Assembly: GCA_022509105.1 (NCBI GenBank)
Contig: JAFLTV010000001.1
Coordinates: forward strand, 177,649-241,648
Source: Muribaculaceae bacterium
Lineage (GTDB): Bacteria; Bacteroidota; Bacteroidia; Bacteroidales; Muribaculaceae
Length of the DNA: 64,000 nucleotides
Direction of reading: 5' to 3'
Shown: piece by piece, positions 16,642 through 26,049 of the stretch
How the letters are laid out: each line of letters begins with the position of its first letter
Position numbering within the stretch: the stretch's first letter is position 1
Notes under the pieces: model-generated
What the model was told of the DNA's origin: nothing
Seen by the model: the letters and a program-made list of their open reading frames with translations, nothing else
Database searches by the model: none
Program-made: the position numbers and the translations under genes

Positions 16642-17385
16642 TTAGTCATTGTCAACAGGCAGATTTTTATAGACTTCTTCTGCCGACTTTATATCTGAAT
16701 TATATTCATCGCTCACAATTCTGCCGTCTTTTAACAAGATATTTCGAGAAGAATACATTGCAATCTCAGGATTGTGAGTGACAAAAATTATAGTCTTACC
16801 CTCATTATATAATTTCTGAAATAAAGTGAGGATAGAAAAAGAAGTGCGGGTATCCAGATTTCCGGTAGCCTCGTCAGCCAAAAGGATCACAGGATTGTTA
16901 ACCAAAGCGCGAGCAATAGCCACACGTTGTTGCTGTCCTCCCGACATTTGATTGCTTTTATGGTACAAACGGTCAGCTAATCCTACTTGTTTCAGGCATT
17001 TTTCTGCCATCTCTGTTCTTTGCTTAGCTGAAATAGCCGTGTTATATAGCAAAGGAAGTTCTACATTTTCTATGGCTGTGGTCTTGGGTAATAAATTGTA
17101 ATTCTGAAAAATAAAGCCTATTTTACGATTTCTAATCCTTGCCCTCTCGTTTTTCCCCATTCCTCTGACATTTATTCCGTCAAGAAAATAATCTCCTGAA
17201 GTGGGAGTGTCGAGACATCCGAGAGTATTCAATAGGGTAGACTTTCCTGAGCCTGATGTGCCCATAATGGTTACAAATTCGCCCTCATATATTGTGAATG
17301 AGACTCCGCGCAGGGCCTTGACTGTTTCGTCACCAACTTTGAAGTAACGTTTGAGCTTCTCTATTTTGATTATTTCTTTAGCCAT
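16642..17385 (-). CDS. MacB/LolD-type ABC transporter ATPase
   Basis: The 247-residue protein has Walker [11 protein letters not shown]-loop [10 protein letters not shown], signature MSGGQQQR and Walker [14 protein letters not shown]. It powers the MacB-type permease encoded just downstream. It starts 6 bases after the adaptor gene in the same unit. Confidence 0.94.
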   Translation of the reverse strand: MAKEIIKIEKLKRYFKVGDETVKALRGVSFTIYEGEFVTIMGTSGSGKSTLLNTLGCLDTPTSGDYFLDGINVRGMGKNERARIRNRKIGFIFQNYNLLPKTTAIENVELPLLYNTAISAKQRTEMAEKCLKQVGLADRLYHKSNQMSGGQQQRVAIARALVNNPVILLADEATGNLDTRTSFSILTLFQKLYNEGKTIIFVTHNPEIAMYSSRNILLKDGRIVSDEYNSDIKSAEEVYKNLPVDND

Positions 17386-17390
17386 TGGCC

Positions 17391-18560
17391 TTATTTCTTA
17401 TTTCCATTTTTCTTAGCTCCGGGTGGTTTGGGCAAGAAAGGATTTTGTTCCTCTTTTGATTCAGACATTGGCTTTTTCTCTTCATATTGTAAAGCCACTT
17501 TGTCCCCTTTTTTAAGACCTCCCGTAATCTGGTGATAAATATTGTTGGCCATGCCTAATTCAACAGCGGTCTGAACTAATTTGCCATCTTTTTCAACCCA
17601 CACGGAAGCTTGGGCAGGTTGTGATAACGGCACAGTCTTAGGAAGTCCTGACTCTTCCTCATCTTCCATGGGCTCAAACTTTAATGCTTTCAGTGGAACG
17701 GCAATCACATTATCCAGTTCAAGGGTATAAATTGTGAGATTTGCGGTCATTCCGGGAATGAGTTTAAGATCCGGGTTTGGTGCGTCGACGATTACTTCGT
17801 ATGTTACAACATTAGAGGTAGTGGTTGGGTTTAATCTCACTTGAGTGACTGTACCCTCAAAAACATCATCCGGATATGCATCCACAGTGAAGGTTACATG
17901 CTGTCCCATTTTCACCTGGCCTATATCCGCTTCGTCAACATTCCCGACCACTCTCATATTTTCCAGATCTGCAATCACATAGAGATTTGCAACATTCATG
18001 CTGGAAACAACAGTCTGGCCTACTTCAACTTCTCTGGAAATAATTATGCCATCAATAGGTGAATAAATCTCTGCATAATTCAGATTTTTGGCTGCCCTCA
18101 CTCGGTCAGCTTTGCTTTTTTCATAACTGAGCCGGGCCACTTCATAATCTCTTTGAGAAGTTTCAAATTCATAATCGGAAATCAGCTTTTCATCATGTAG
18201 TTTTCTGTCTCTTTCAAAGTTAGACTTTGCATATTCATAACTTGCTTCAGCCGATGCCATATTGGCATCTGCACTTTTGAGGTCACTTTCAAGAAGAGTT
18301 TTTTCCAATTCGGCAATCAGCTGGCCTTTCTTGACATGATCATTATAATCAGCATACAGATGCTCTATAATTCCTGTCACCTGCGTACCTACATCTACCT
18401 GTGTCACAGATTCCATAGTGCCTGTAGCCGTGACAACCTCAGACATGGAGATAGGTTCGACTTCATAATAATCAACCTCTATTTTTGTTTTTTCCTCACA
18501 TCCTATCAATGTTAACATTGATAAAAATAAGGAAACTTTAAAGATTTTATCCTTTATCAT
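17391..18560 (-). CDS. MacA-type periplasmic efflux adaptor
   Basis: The 389-residue protein has a lipoprotein-like N-terminus (LSMLTLIGCEEK), the first barrel-sandwich half, a helical hairpin (about residues 90-160, coiled coil), the second half (SPIDGIIISREVEVGQTV) and a beta-barrel. This is the membrane-fusion subunit that joins the ABC exporter to TolC. The tail is Pro/Lys-rich. It follows the TolC gene by 13 bases. Confidence 0.93.
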   Translation of the reverse strand: MIKDKIFKVSLFLSMLTLIGCEEKTKIEVDYYEVEPISMSEVVTATGTMESVTQVDVGTQVTGIIEHLYADYNDHVKKGQLIAELEKTLLESDLKSADANMASAEASYEYAKSNFERDRKLHDEKLISDYEFETSQRDYEVARLSYEKSKADRVRAAKNLNYAEIYSPIDGIIISREVEVGQTVVSSMNVANLYVIADLENMRVVGNVDEADIGQVKMGQHVTFTVDAYPDDVFEGTVTQVRLNPTTTSNVVTYEVIVDAPNPDLKLIPGMTANLTIYTLELDNVIAVPLKALKFEPMEDEEESGLPKTVPLSQPAQASVWVEKDGKLVQTAVELGMANNIYHQITGGLKKGDKVALQYEEKKPMSESKEEQNPFLPKPPGAKKNGNKK

Positions 18561-18573
18561 AGATTTTTAATTT

Positions 18574-19950
18574 TCAAGGAAGTGACACTTGTTGTGTGGA
18601 ATAATATTCTATAGTTTTATTGGCAAGAATAGCCATATATTTGCTTTGTAATAATTCCAAACGGGAATTTAATAGATTGTTATGGGCTGTAAGAAGATCC
18701 AAGGGATTAACCAATCCCAATTCAAATTGACGGTCAACAAGTTGTGCAGTCAGCTCTGTAGATTCAAGTTGTGTCAATCCCGCTATATATTTAGCCCTTG
18801 CATTCTCGCTTTCAATAAAAAGATTCTCTAAAGTTTGCGACAGTTCATTATAAAGAGCCGTCTTATTTAAATCATATTCCAGAGCATTTAACTTGGCAAT
18901 TGCAACAGCTCTCTTGGTTGCGTTACCGTCATAGATGGGCACACTTAAATTTACTCCTACATTTTCATTGAAAAAGTTTTTCATTTGAGTGCCCCATCCT
19001 GAAGTTCCTCCGGAATTATATCCTGTACCGATTCCTCCGGATAGGGATATGGTTGGATAATATGAGGCTTTGGCAATTTTAAGATCATAGTCATAAATGG
19101 TCTTGTTAAGCTCGTTGCTTTTAAATTGCGGGAGCCATGCCGCGGCTAAATCGAAAACCTCTGTTTTAGTAGGTAATGGAGAATTGATTTGAGCATCTTC
19201 AAAATTCATTTCTGCAATCTGAAGATCATAATCCAGACTAAGATTCAGGATATTCTTAAGAGTCACTTTAGAGCTCGCGTAAGAGGTCTGTGCCTGAACA
19301 AGATTATATTGATCTTGAGCTTTCTGACTTTCAATCTGCATATAATCCACCTTGGAAAGTTTCCCTGTCTCCATAAGTCTTTTCGAGCGCTCAGCCTGTG
19401 CTGTGCTGACTTCAAGGGATTGTCGTGCGATTTGTATTGCCTCCGCTGAATAAAGTATGTTCATATAGGCCTGAAGAATACCCAACTCAAGATTCTTAAT
19501 TATATCGTCTCCTGAAAGAAGCTGCTGTTGTTTAAGAACTTTTGCTGACTCCAAACGATATTTTCTGATATTACCTTCCCAAATTGTCCAGCTGGCATTC
19601 ACATTATATGAACTGTTATAACTATTATTGTTTTGTCCGGTTTGTGGTGCCGGATAATTTGTAAAAGATTGATTTGTGGAAAAACCAACATTTGGGAGGT
19701 AAGCGTCTTTTGCCATCCCTATATTTTCTTCGGCCTTCAATATGGAAAGCATAGTTCGTCTAACATCATTATTATTGGCTATAGCCCAATCAACGCAATC
19801 TCTGAATGTCCATACAGAAGGCATCTTCATCGGAGATGACTCTATGACATCAGATATGTTGATATTATCCGACATGCTATAAGACTGAGACCAACCCGAA
19901 ACGGAATCTATAAAAGGAATTATTGTCAATAAAAATAAAAACCTCTTCAT
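18574..19950 (-). CDS. TolC-family outer-membrane efflux protein
   Basis: The 458-residue protein has a signal peptide (MKRFLFLLTIIPFIDSVSG) and the two OEP repeats with long helices, near residues 50-245 and 265-450. It forms the outer-membrane and periplasmic tunnel. It is the first gene of the minus-strand unit TolC-adaptor-ATPase-permease-tilS. No clear promoter was found within 100 bases upstream, though the region is very AT-rich. Confidence 0.93.
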   Translation of the reverse strand: MKRFLFLLTIIPFIDSVSGWSQSYSMSDNINISDVIESSPMKMPSVWTFRDCVDWAIANNNDVRRTMLSILKAEENIGMAKDAYLPNVGFSTNQSFTNYPAPQTGQNNNSYNSSYNVNASWTIWEGNIRKYRLESAKVLKQQQLLSGDDIIKNLELGILQAYMNILYSAEAIQIARQSLEVSTAQAERSKRLMETGKLSKVDYMQIESQKAQDQYNLVQAQTSYASSKVTLKNILNLSLDYDLQIAEMNFEDAQINSPLPTKTEVFDLAAAWLPQFKSNELNKTIYDYDLKIAKASYYPTISLSGGIGTGYNSGGTSGWGTQMKNFFNENVGVNLSVPIYDGNATKRAVAIAKLNALEYDLNKTALYNELSQTLENLFIESENARAKYIAGLTQLESTELTAQLVDRQFELGLVNPLDLLTAHNNLLNSRLELLQSKYMAILANKTIEYYSTQQVSLP

Positions 19951-20053
19951 TTAAGTGGAATTTTTTCAACTGCTTCTACTTTCTCCAAAATTAATCATTA
20001 TTCATAAGTAAATGAAATACTTAACATTTTTTATATTACTTATTCAAGTTTAC

Positions 20054-20986
20054 TTAGAATAAAGAATCAGGATTTAAATCTTTCATTAAAACTGTTTTAG
20101 CTGAATCAAGAAGATATAGAGTAGGATACGACCTGAAAAAATAAAGTTCTTCCTCATCAATAGAGGAGTCTTCATATCCTATTGTCCATTCATTTGGAAA
20201 TAAGGATTGCGACTTTTTCCATAAATCTTTGTCTTCACCTGAATATATGGCAAGGACTTTCAGTTTCTTTTCCGAGATACTATTTTGTAGTTTTTTATTT
20301 TCTGATAGTTTTCTAATTGTGTCTTTACAACTGTCGCAATCGGGATCATAAAATATGAGAAGGAGTTGGGAACCTTCATTCACCGGGAATTTATATAAGG
20401 AGTTGGGTTTCCCTTCTGATGTTTCAAAACTAAAATCAGTGGCTTTAGTTCCTACTCGATTTTTCAAAGCTATGCTAAGGAAGAAATCATTGCGATATTT
20501 TTCCACTTCATCCAATATATCACTTTTTTTATAGAAAATCATGAATGGAATATAGGTTTCTTCATTCATCATTGGAGAGTCAGGATCATAGAGATAATCA
20601 TAAGCTATTGAATGAAATAAAGCAAAAGCTGCAGAGTCTTGCTCAGCTTCTTGAAGCACTTTAACAATTGCCTCTTTTTTAGCTATGGTGTCTTTTGTAT
20701 TATTTAGTATATAAGCGAAATTGGCAAAATTCTGTTCCATATAATCTCGTCTTAGAGATTGATTGTGGTTTTTGAAATTCACAGAATCCCAAAAATGATA
20801 AAGAATAAACGCCAGCTTCTCTTTATTGGAAAAATGCTCCGGAGGTTGGGGAAGAGGAAGGGAATCGAGAATAGAGTCCTGATTATTAGATTCGGTCAAT
20901 ACCTTTCTGTTTCCGGCACACGCTATACTAAGAAATAAGATAGTAACAAAGGAAACGACAATAAAAATCGGAGTTTGGGGTTTCAT
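20054..20986 (-). CDS. DUF5106-type lipoprotein with a thioredoxin fold
   Basis: The 310-residue protein has a lipoprotein signal ending SIACAGN, then a helical region (about residues 40-190) and a C-terminal thioredoxin-like domain with the active-site-like FYDPDCDSCKDTIRKL (CDSC, about residue 220). DUF5106 proteins are common in Bacteroidota and probably periplasmic thiol-disulfide proteins. The C-terminus is short after the last strand. It is divergent from ruvX. Confidence 0.75.
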   Translation of the reverse strand: MKPQTPIFIVVSFVTILFLSIACAGNRKVLTESNNQDSILDSLPLPQPPEHFSNKEKLAFILYHFWDSVNFKNHNQSLRRDYMEQNFANFAYILNNTKDTIAKKEAIVKVLQEAEQDSAAFALFHSIAYDYLYDPDSPMMNEETYIPFMIFYKKSDILDEVEKYRNDFFLSIALKNRVGTKATDFSFETSEGKPNSLYKFPVNEGSQLLLIFYDPDCDSCKDTIRKLSENKKLQNSISEKKLKVLAIYSGEDKDLWKKSQSLFPNEWTIGYEDSSIDEEELYFFRSYPTLYLLDSAKTVLMKDLNPDSLF

Positions 20987-20997
20987 CTCATTGAGTT

Positions 20998-21031
20998 TTT
21001 GTAAAATTACAAAAAAATATTTTACTTTTGC
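20998..21031 (+). promoter_or_regulatory. Bacteroidota-type promoter of ruvX
   Basis: TTTG at 20998-21001, a 21-base spacer, then TACTTTTGC at 21023-21031. The ruvX ATG at 21039 lies only 8 bases after the -7 box, so the transcript probably has almost no leader. Confidence 0.7.
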
Positions 21032-21038
21032 TATTGAA

Positions 21039-21470
21039 ATGGGAAGGATAATAGCAATAGATTATGGAAGGAAAAGAAGCGGATTGGCAGTGACAGATCC
21101 TCTAAGGATTTGCGCCAATGGTCTTCCTACTGTCAGATCTTGCGATCTTATGGCATTTTTAAAAGATTATTGCAGTAAAGAACCCGTTGATTTTTTTATA
21201 ATAGGAGAGCCCAAGGATCTTAAAGGAAATCCAAGTGAAAGTGTGAAATATATCACTCCTTTCATCAATCAACTAAAAAAAGAGTTTTCAGACAAAGAAA
21301 TAGTCATGTTTGACGAACGGTTCACCTCCGCTATAGCCCATCAACAGATGTTGGCCGGAGGATTTAAAAAGAAAGATAGACAGAATAAGGGTAAAGCCGA
21401 TGAAATGGCAGCTGTCTTAATTCTGACCTCTTATCTTGAAAGCCGTGATTTTTCTATGAAATTATCATAA
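21039..21470 (+). CDS. ruvX: RuvX/YqgF-family putative Holliday junction resolvase
   Basis: The 143-residue protein starts MGRIIAIDYGRKRSGLAV, holding the first catalytic Asp (Asp8) of the RNase H-like fold; the later motifs are IGEPKDLKGN, FDERFTSAIA and KGKADEMAAVLIL. In E. coli YqgF processes the 16S rRNA 5' end; the resolvase activity is inferred for many homologues. The ATG at 21039 fits the family and the promoter position; a start further upstream at 20991 would lie inside the promoter. Confidence 0.93.
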   Translation: MGRIIAIDYGRKRSGLAVTDPLRICANGLPTVRSCDLMAFLKDYCSKEPVDFFIIGEPKDLKGNPSESVKYITPFINQLKKEFSDKEIVMFDERFTSAIAHQQMLAGGFKKKDRQNKGKADEMAAVLILTSYLESRDFSMKLS

Positions 21471-21530
21471 AAAATATTAGACTTTAATATTCGATTAAAA
21501 AGACTGTTTTGTTGAAACATCAAATAAACT

Positions 21531-21567
21531 AAAAAAGGAAGCGTTTTTGCGCCTCCTTATTAGATAA
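21531..21567 (-). terminator. Intrinsic terminator downstream of rpmE
   Basis: On the minus strand the stem AAGGAGGCG/CGCTTCCTT is closed around CAAAAA and followed by TTTTTT (the A run at 21531-21536). It lies 13 bases after the L31 stop. Confidence 0.85.
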
Positions 21568-21579
21568 AAAAGTTCTATT

Positions 21580-21834
21580 TTATTTTTTTGTGCGGTTGCC
21601 GTAGCGGCTGCGGAATTTATCAACGCGACCGGCTGTATCGACGAGTTTCTGCTTACCGGTAAAGAAGGGGTGAGAAGAAGATGTGATTTCAAGCTTAACC
21701 AAAGGATAAGTTTTACCATCTACTTCAATAGTTTCACGGGTAGCAACAGTGGAACGAGTGATGAAAATCTCATCGTTCGACATGTCTTTGAAAACAACCT
21801 CACGGTAGTTGTCGGGATGAATATTAGCTTTCAT
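21580..21834 (-). CDS. rpmE2: 50S ribosomal protein L31, type B
   Basis: The 84-residue protein starts [19 protein letters not shown] and has [12 protein letters not shown] and [10 protein letters not shown]. It has no zinc cysteines, so it is the zinc-independent type B form; the symbol for this form is rpmE2 (or ykgM). It is a single-gene unit with its own promoter and terminator. Confidence 0.96.
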   Translation of the reverse strand: MKANIHPDNYREVVFKDMSNDEIFITRSTVATRETIEVDGKTYPLVKLEITSSSHPFFTGKQKLVDTAGRVDKFRSRYGNRTKK

Positions 21835-21867
21835 TTTTAAACTGCAGTTATTTTTATTAAAATTTTC

Positions 21868-21890
21868 AAGACAGGTCGCGATCCCGTCTT
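21868..21890 (-). promoter_or_regulatory. Stem-loop in the rpmE leader
   Basis: On the minus strand AAGACGGG and CCTGTCTT pair around ATCGCGA (21890-21868), between the promoter and the start. Ribosomal proteins are often controlled by such leader structures; whether L31 binds here is unknown. Confidence 0.4.
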
Positions 21891-21901
21891 TTTATTGGCA
21901 T

Positions 21902-21933
21902 GCAAATTTACAGAAATTATTCGAGAAAACAAA
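21902..21933 (-). promoter_or_regulatory. Promoter of rpmE
   Basis: On the minus strand TTTG (21933-21930), a 19-base spacer and TAAATTTGC (21910-21902) match the Bacteroidota promoter consensus well. The -33 box lies inside the last codons of the transporter gene. Confidence 0.75.
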
Positions 21934-23611
21934 GAACAATAATCTGAGCAACAATCACACGGGCAAACATTGTGAGAGGATAGACAGTAGAATAAGCCAC
22001 TGCCGGCGCATCATTATTAGCTACTTTATTGCCATAAGCCAGGGCCGGCGGGTCGGTGTAGCTTCCACTCATCATACCAATTATTGTCAGATAGTTCATT
22101 TTATATTTTCCACGAGCAATGATTCCTATTACGATTAAAGGTATAACGGTTATAAAGAAACCGTAGCCAACCCACAAGGCACCGCGAAGATTAAAGACAG
22201 TTGCCGCAAAATCTTTTCCGGCAGCAATACCGACTGATGCAAGAAACAAACAAATCCCTATTTCTCTTAGCAATAGGTTGGCGGCAGAGTTTGTGTATGT
22301 AACCAAATGAAACTTATGTCCGTAAGCTCCAATTAGAATCGCAACAACAAGAGGACCTCCGGCAAGACCTAATTTCATGGGAACTGACATCCCGGGAAAT
22401 TGCACCGGCAGGCTTCCTAACAGGATACCAAGAAATATACCTATAAACATGGTTATTAGGTTGGGTTCATTCAGACGCTTCATAGAATTACCCAACTTGC
22501 GGGCCAAAAGATCTATATGATCCAGGTTGCCCACCACTGTAACCCTATCACCGATCTGAAGTCTTAATCCTGAACTTGGCAGCAAATCGACTCCAGAACG
22601 ATTTACTCTTGTGACATTCAACTGATAAGCGGCATGGAGATGCAGACTCCCTAATTTCACTCCGTTATAGTTTGTCTGCGTAACCAAAATTCTTCTTGAA
22701 ACAACCTGACTATTGTCTTTTGGCCATTCCATATCTATTCTTTGACCCAGAAATCTTGCAAATTTTTCCTCGTCATTCTTAGCGCAAACAATAAGAACAA
22801 TATCTCCAAGTTCTATTTCATCACTTGATGTTGGAACCACAATCTTTCCGTCAGGCTTGAGTATCCGTGAGCAGGTGTAATCTCCAGGGATTAATGTATG
22901 AAGCTTCAACATGGAAAGGCCAGACACCAATTCATTGGTTATTTTGAAGGTCAGCATAGCAGGAGCCTGCATTGAACCTGACCTTTCTTCTTCAATTTCT
23001 TTTATCTCTTTGTCAATATTGATTTTAAATATGGCTTTTAGAACTATCATGGTGATTATTATACCCACAACGCCTAAAGGATAGGCTGCGGCATAACCCA
23101 TCGACATTTCCTGACTGATATTATATGCGTCTGGATTGACTTGAAGTATTGTTTGTTGTGCAGCTCCCAAAGAGGGAGTGTTGGTTATGGCGCCACACAT
23201 CACCCCAACCATGGCTGTGATAGAAGAAAGTCCGTTTTCTCCGCCCTGGAGAAAATAGATAGTAAGCATTATCCCCACATTCAGGGCTATACCCAACATT
23301 GCAAGAGCATTCATTCTGACCCCTCCCTCTTTAAATGAAGAGAAAAAGCCGGGCCCCACTTGCATTCCTATTGAAAATATGAAAAGAATCAATCCGAATT
23401 CCCGTAGGAAATGCAATGTATTTGCTTCAACGGCATAACCGAAATGACCTAAAAGAATTCCGACAAATAATACAAAAGTAACTCCCAATGACACCCCGAA
23501 GATCTTTATCTTGCCAAGGTAAATTCCGGCAAAGATCACAAATGAATAGAGAAGAATTGTGCTTGCCAAAGAAAGATTTCCGGGACTGAGCAGATCTATA
23601 AACCAATTCAT
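21917..23611 (-). CDS. AspT/YidE-family transporter with two RCK_C domains
   Basis: The 564-residue protein has two halves of five or so membrane helices (about residues 1-190 and 385-560) with the AspT-YidE-YbjL duplication motifs (GMQVGPGFFSSF; GIAAGKDF). A central part carries two TrkA-C (RCK_C) domains (about residues 205-370). The best known member is the aspartate-alanine antiporter AspT; the Bacteroidales substrate is unknown. The RCK_C domains suggest ligand control. Confidence 0.88.
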   Translation of the reverse strand: MNWFIDLLSPGNLSLASTILLYSFVIFAGIYLGKIKIFGVSLGVTFVLFVGILLGHFGYAVEANTLHFLREFGLILFIFSIGMQVGPGFFSSFKEGGVRMNALAMLGIALNVGIMLTIYFLQGGENGLSSITAMVGVMCGAITNTPSLGAAQQTILQVNPDAYNISQEMSMGYAAAYPLGVVGIIITMIVLKAIFKINIDKEIKEIEEERSGSMQAPAMLTFKITNELVSGLSMLKLHTLIPGDYTCSRILKPDGKIVVPTSSDEIELGDIVLIVCAKNDEEKFARFLGQRIDMEWPKDNSQVVSRRILVTQTNYNGVKLGSLHLHAAYQLNVTRVNRSGVDLLPSSGLRLQIGDRVTVVGNLDHIDLLARKLGNSMKRLNEPNLITMFIGIFLGILLGSLPVQFPGMSVPMKLGLAGGPLVVAILIGAYGHKFHLVTYTNSAANLLLREIGICLFLASVGIAAGKDFAATVFNLRGALWVGYGFFITVIPLIVIGIIARGKYKMNYLTIIGMMSGSYTDPPALAYGNKVANNDAPAVAYSTVYPLTMFARVIVAQIIVLCFLE

Positions 23612-23669
23612 GATTAATCTTAGGCTCTAAATAACCGTGCAAAATTAAAGAATTTCGGGCTCTTTTTAT

Positions 23670-23678
23670 TAAATTTGC
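23670..23678 (+). promoter_or_regulatory. -7 box of ddh promoter
   Basis: TAAATTTGC matches the Bacteroidota -7 consensus, 19 bases before the ATG at 23698. No good TTTG partner was found at the usual distance. Confidence 0.5.
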
Positions 23679-23697
23679 AAGCAAATTAAAAAGAAAA

Positions 23698-24594
23698 ATG
23701 GAAAATAAAATTAAAGCGGCCATCGTTGGCTTCGGCAATATCGGCAGATACACACTTCAGGCCTTAAAAGCTTCTGAAGACTTCGAAATCAAAGGAATAA
23801 TTAGACGAAATGTTAAGTCGGCTGAAGAGAAAATTGAAGGCTTCCCCGTCGTTACTTCAATAAAGGATTTAGGAGATGTGGATGTTGCTATATTGTGTTC
23901 ACCTTCAAGAGAGGTGGAAAAATATGCAAAAGAGATTCTCCCTTTAGGCATCAACACTGTAGATAGTTTCGATATCCACACGGAAATTCCCGGAATGAGG
24001 AAACGTCTGGATAAGATTGCTAAAGAATATGGAAAAGTAAGTGTGATTTCAGCAGGTTGGGATCCAGGCACAGATTCTATAGTAAGAGTTTTAATGCAGG
24101 GAATGGCACCTAAAGGAATCACTGAGACCAATTTCGGTCCAGGCATGAGTATGGGTCATTCTGTGGCAGTTAAAGCTATTGAGGGCGTTAAGGATGCTTT
24201 ATCAGTGACTATTCCGAAAGGGCAGAGCCTGCATAGAAGAATGGTATATGTGGAAGTTGAAAATGGCCATGACTTTAAGCAAATCGAGAAGAAGGTTAAA
24301 GAAGATCCATATTTTGTAAATGATGAAACCTATGTTTTTGAAGTAGACAGTGTTGATGCGCTCAAAGATATGGGACACGGTGTAAATATGAAGAGAAAAG
24401 GAGTGAGCGGTGCTACTCACAATCAACTTTTGGAATTCAATATGAGAATCAATAATCCCGCATTGACGGCACAAATCCTCGTAGGGGCTGCCAGGGCTTC
24501 AATGCGTCTCACTCCGGGTTGTTATACCATGATAGAGATTCCGATTGTTGATCTTCTGCCTGGCGACAGGGATAAATGGATAGAAATGGTTTAA
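23698..24594 (+). CDS. ddh: meso-Diaminopimelate dehydrogenase
   Basis: NADPH-dependent, one-step conversion of tetrahydrodipicolinate to meso-diaminopimelate for lysine and peptidoglycan. The 298-residue protein starts with the Rossmann motif IVGFGNIGRYTL and contains the family motifs SAGWDPGTDSIVR, GPGMSMGHSVAVK and KGVSGATHNQ. The length is normal for the family. It is a single gene behind its own promoter. Confidence 0.95.
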   Translation: MENKIKAAIVGFGNIGRYTLQALKASEDFEIKGIIRRNVKSAEEKIEGFPVVTSIKDLGDVDVAILCSPSREVEKYAKEILPLGINTVDSFDIHTEIPGMRKRLDKIAKEYGKVSVISAGWDPGTDSIVRVLMQGMAPKGITETNFGPGMSMGHSVAVKAIEGVKDALSVTIPKGQSLHRRMVYVEVENGHDFKQIEKKVKEDPYFVNDETYVFEVDSVDALKDMGHGVNMKRKGVSGATHNQLLEFNMRINNPALTAQILVGAARASMRLTPGCYTMIEIPIVDLLPGDRDKWIEMV

Positions 24595-24662
24595 GCTAAA
24601 ATTTTATAAAGAAAAATCAACATTTCTAATTTGAGAAAATAAGGAAATATAGTGCTGCGGTT

Positions 24663-25400
24663 ATGTGGGAATTATTTCTTGATTGGCACGGAAATTTAAT
24701 GGACTCTCTGAACAGTCTGGAGGTGAATGCTACCAACAGTCTGTTCAGACTCTTCTTGAGCATGTTGTTAGGCATGATCATAGGTGCAGAAAGAAAAAGA
24801 AAAGGTCAGATAGCCGGAATAAGAACATTTGCCTTGATTTCCATGGGAGCCTGTCTGGCCATGCTTTTATCTATATATGTACCGCAGATGTACATGGGGC
24901 TGAAAAATGGAGATCCGGGAAGAATAGCAGCACAGGTAATCACAGGAATCGGTTTCCTGGGAGGCGGAGCCATGATTCACATGAAGGGGGCTGTGAGAGG
25001 ATTGACCACAGCAGCCGGAATCTGGATGACGGCAATACTTGGAATGGCAGTCGGAATAGGCATGTATGTAATCTCTATTTTCGCTACTTTCCTTATTCTA
25101 ATAACATTGGTGGCGTTCGAACAATATAGCAAAAGAAGAAAATTGGGTCAGGAATCAAAAGTTATTAATATTACTATAGAAGGCATCCACCATAGTATCG
25201 ATGATTATAGAAAGGTATTAAACGAATACGATATTCATCTTTCCACTTTCTATGTGGAATATGATTATGAAAATCAGTTAACTGAACTTAATTTAGTGAT
25301 TCTGGTTCATACTTATACTGACGTGCTTCCCCTCTTAACCAATATCGGCAATGTCTTTCCAACTAAGAAACTGACCCTTTCCAATCAAATAGATATATAG
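24663..25400 (+). CDS. MgtC/SapB-family membrane protein
   Basis: The 245-residue protein has four or five N-terminal membrane helices (about residues 25-160) with the family motifs MLLGMIIGAERKRKGQIAGIRTFALISMGA and TGIGFLGGGAMI, and a C-terminal cytosolic ACT-like domain (about residues 165-240). MgtC proteins aid survival in low magnesium; many homologues have unknown roles. No Mg2+ leader was recognised in the 68 bases upstream. Confidence 0.9.
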   Translation: MWELFLDWHGNLMDSLNSLEVNATNSLFRLFLSMLLGMIIGAERKRKGQIAGIRTFALISMGACLAMLLSIYVPQMYMGLKNGDPGRIAAQVITGIGFLGGGAMIHMKGAVRGLTTAAGIWMTAILGMAVGIGMYVISIFATFLILITLVAFEQYSKRRKLGQESKVINITIEGIHHSIDDYRKVLNEYDIHLSTFYVEYDYENQLTELNLVILVHTYTDVLPLLTNIGNVFPTKKLTLSNQIDI

Positions 25401-25531
25401 GAAGGATAAATAAACTTCAACCAAGAAGCATCGAAATACCATCGCAGTCTTACGGCCTAATAGGGACTATAAAAGAAACCATCGCTAAATATCACAGTCT
25501 GAGGCTTGGGGAAATATCCTCCATAATACCA

Positions 25532-25570
25532 ACGAGAGGCTGACAAGTTAATATTTATCAGCCTCTTCGT
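25532..25570. terminator. Hairpin between convergent genes (possible bidirectional terminator)
   Basis: ACGAGAGGCTGA (25532-25543) pairs with TCAGCCTCTTCGT (25558-25570), with one bulged base. There is no T run on either side, so the terminator role is inferred only from its place between the converging MgtC-like and lipoprotein genes. Confidence 0.5.
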
Positions 25571-25608
25571 GATTATAGTTTTAGAATTATGCAAGATTTA
25601 TAGAGGTT

Positions 25609-26049
25609 TTAATCTGCAAACCAACTTATATTATTATCATATTTTTTCCAAGCTCTTTTGTATTTTTCAAGCTGTTCAGGAGTCAGTTGACTCTTAATCT
25701 TTTTAATTTGTGCATCAAGATCTACACATTTTTTAATAACACTATATACTTCATCATAATTGCAATTGGTACCGTTTCTGGCTTTCTTACCAAAGCTCTC
25801 TAATTTTGTAGTGGCCTTCAGATAATCATCCAATAGCTTATCGTATTGAGCAGCTGCTTCTGCTTTAGCAATGGAATCTTGACGTATAGAGTCTTGAATT
25901 GCTTGTTCTGCTGCTATTTTTGCAGCTTCTATTTGAGCAATTGAATCAGCGATACTCATAGAATCCTCTATTTCTTTTTCTGAGCGTCCATTCCTTGTGC
26001 AACCTGTCACCAAGATGAGAGATAAAATTCCAAATAAAAATTTTTTCAT
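25609..26049 (-). CDS. Small Glu/Ala-rich lipoprotein
   Basis: The 146-residue protein has a lipoprotein signal ending LILVTGCTRN. After it comes a helix-rich, charged stretch (about residues 30-80: repeated SIADSIAQIEAAKIAAEQAIQDS-like runs) that looks like a coiled coil, and a short C-terminal domain with one Cys pair region (CNYDEV, KKCVDLD). I do not recognise the family. The start at 26049 puts the lipobox at the right depth; an earlier ATG at 26109 would add a second hydrophobic stretch. Confidence 0.75.
   Translation of the reverse strand: MKKFLFGILSLILVTGCTRNGRSEKEIEDSMSIADSIAQIEAAKIAAEQAIQDSIRQDSIAKAEAAAQYDKLLDDYLKATTKLESFGKKARNGTNCNYDEVYSVIKKCVDLDAQIKKIKSQLTPEQLEKYKRAWKKYDNNISWFAD

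Noticed and set aside
23757..24146. 129-codon open frame opposite ddh
   Set aside because: Shadow of ddh with no protein family character.
24683..25129. 148-codon open frame inside the MgtC-like gene
   Set aside because: Shifted frame of a well-supported membrane protein with unusual composition.
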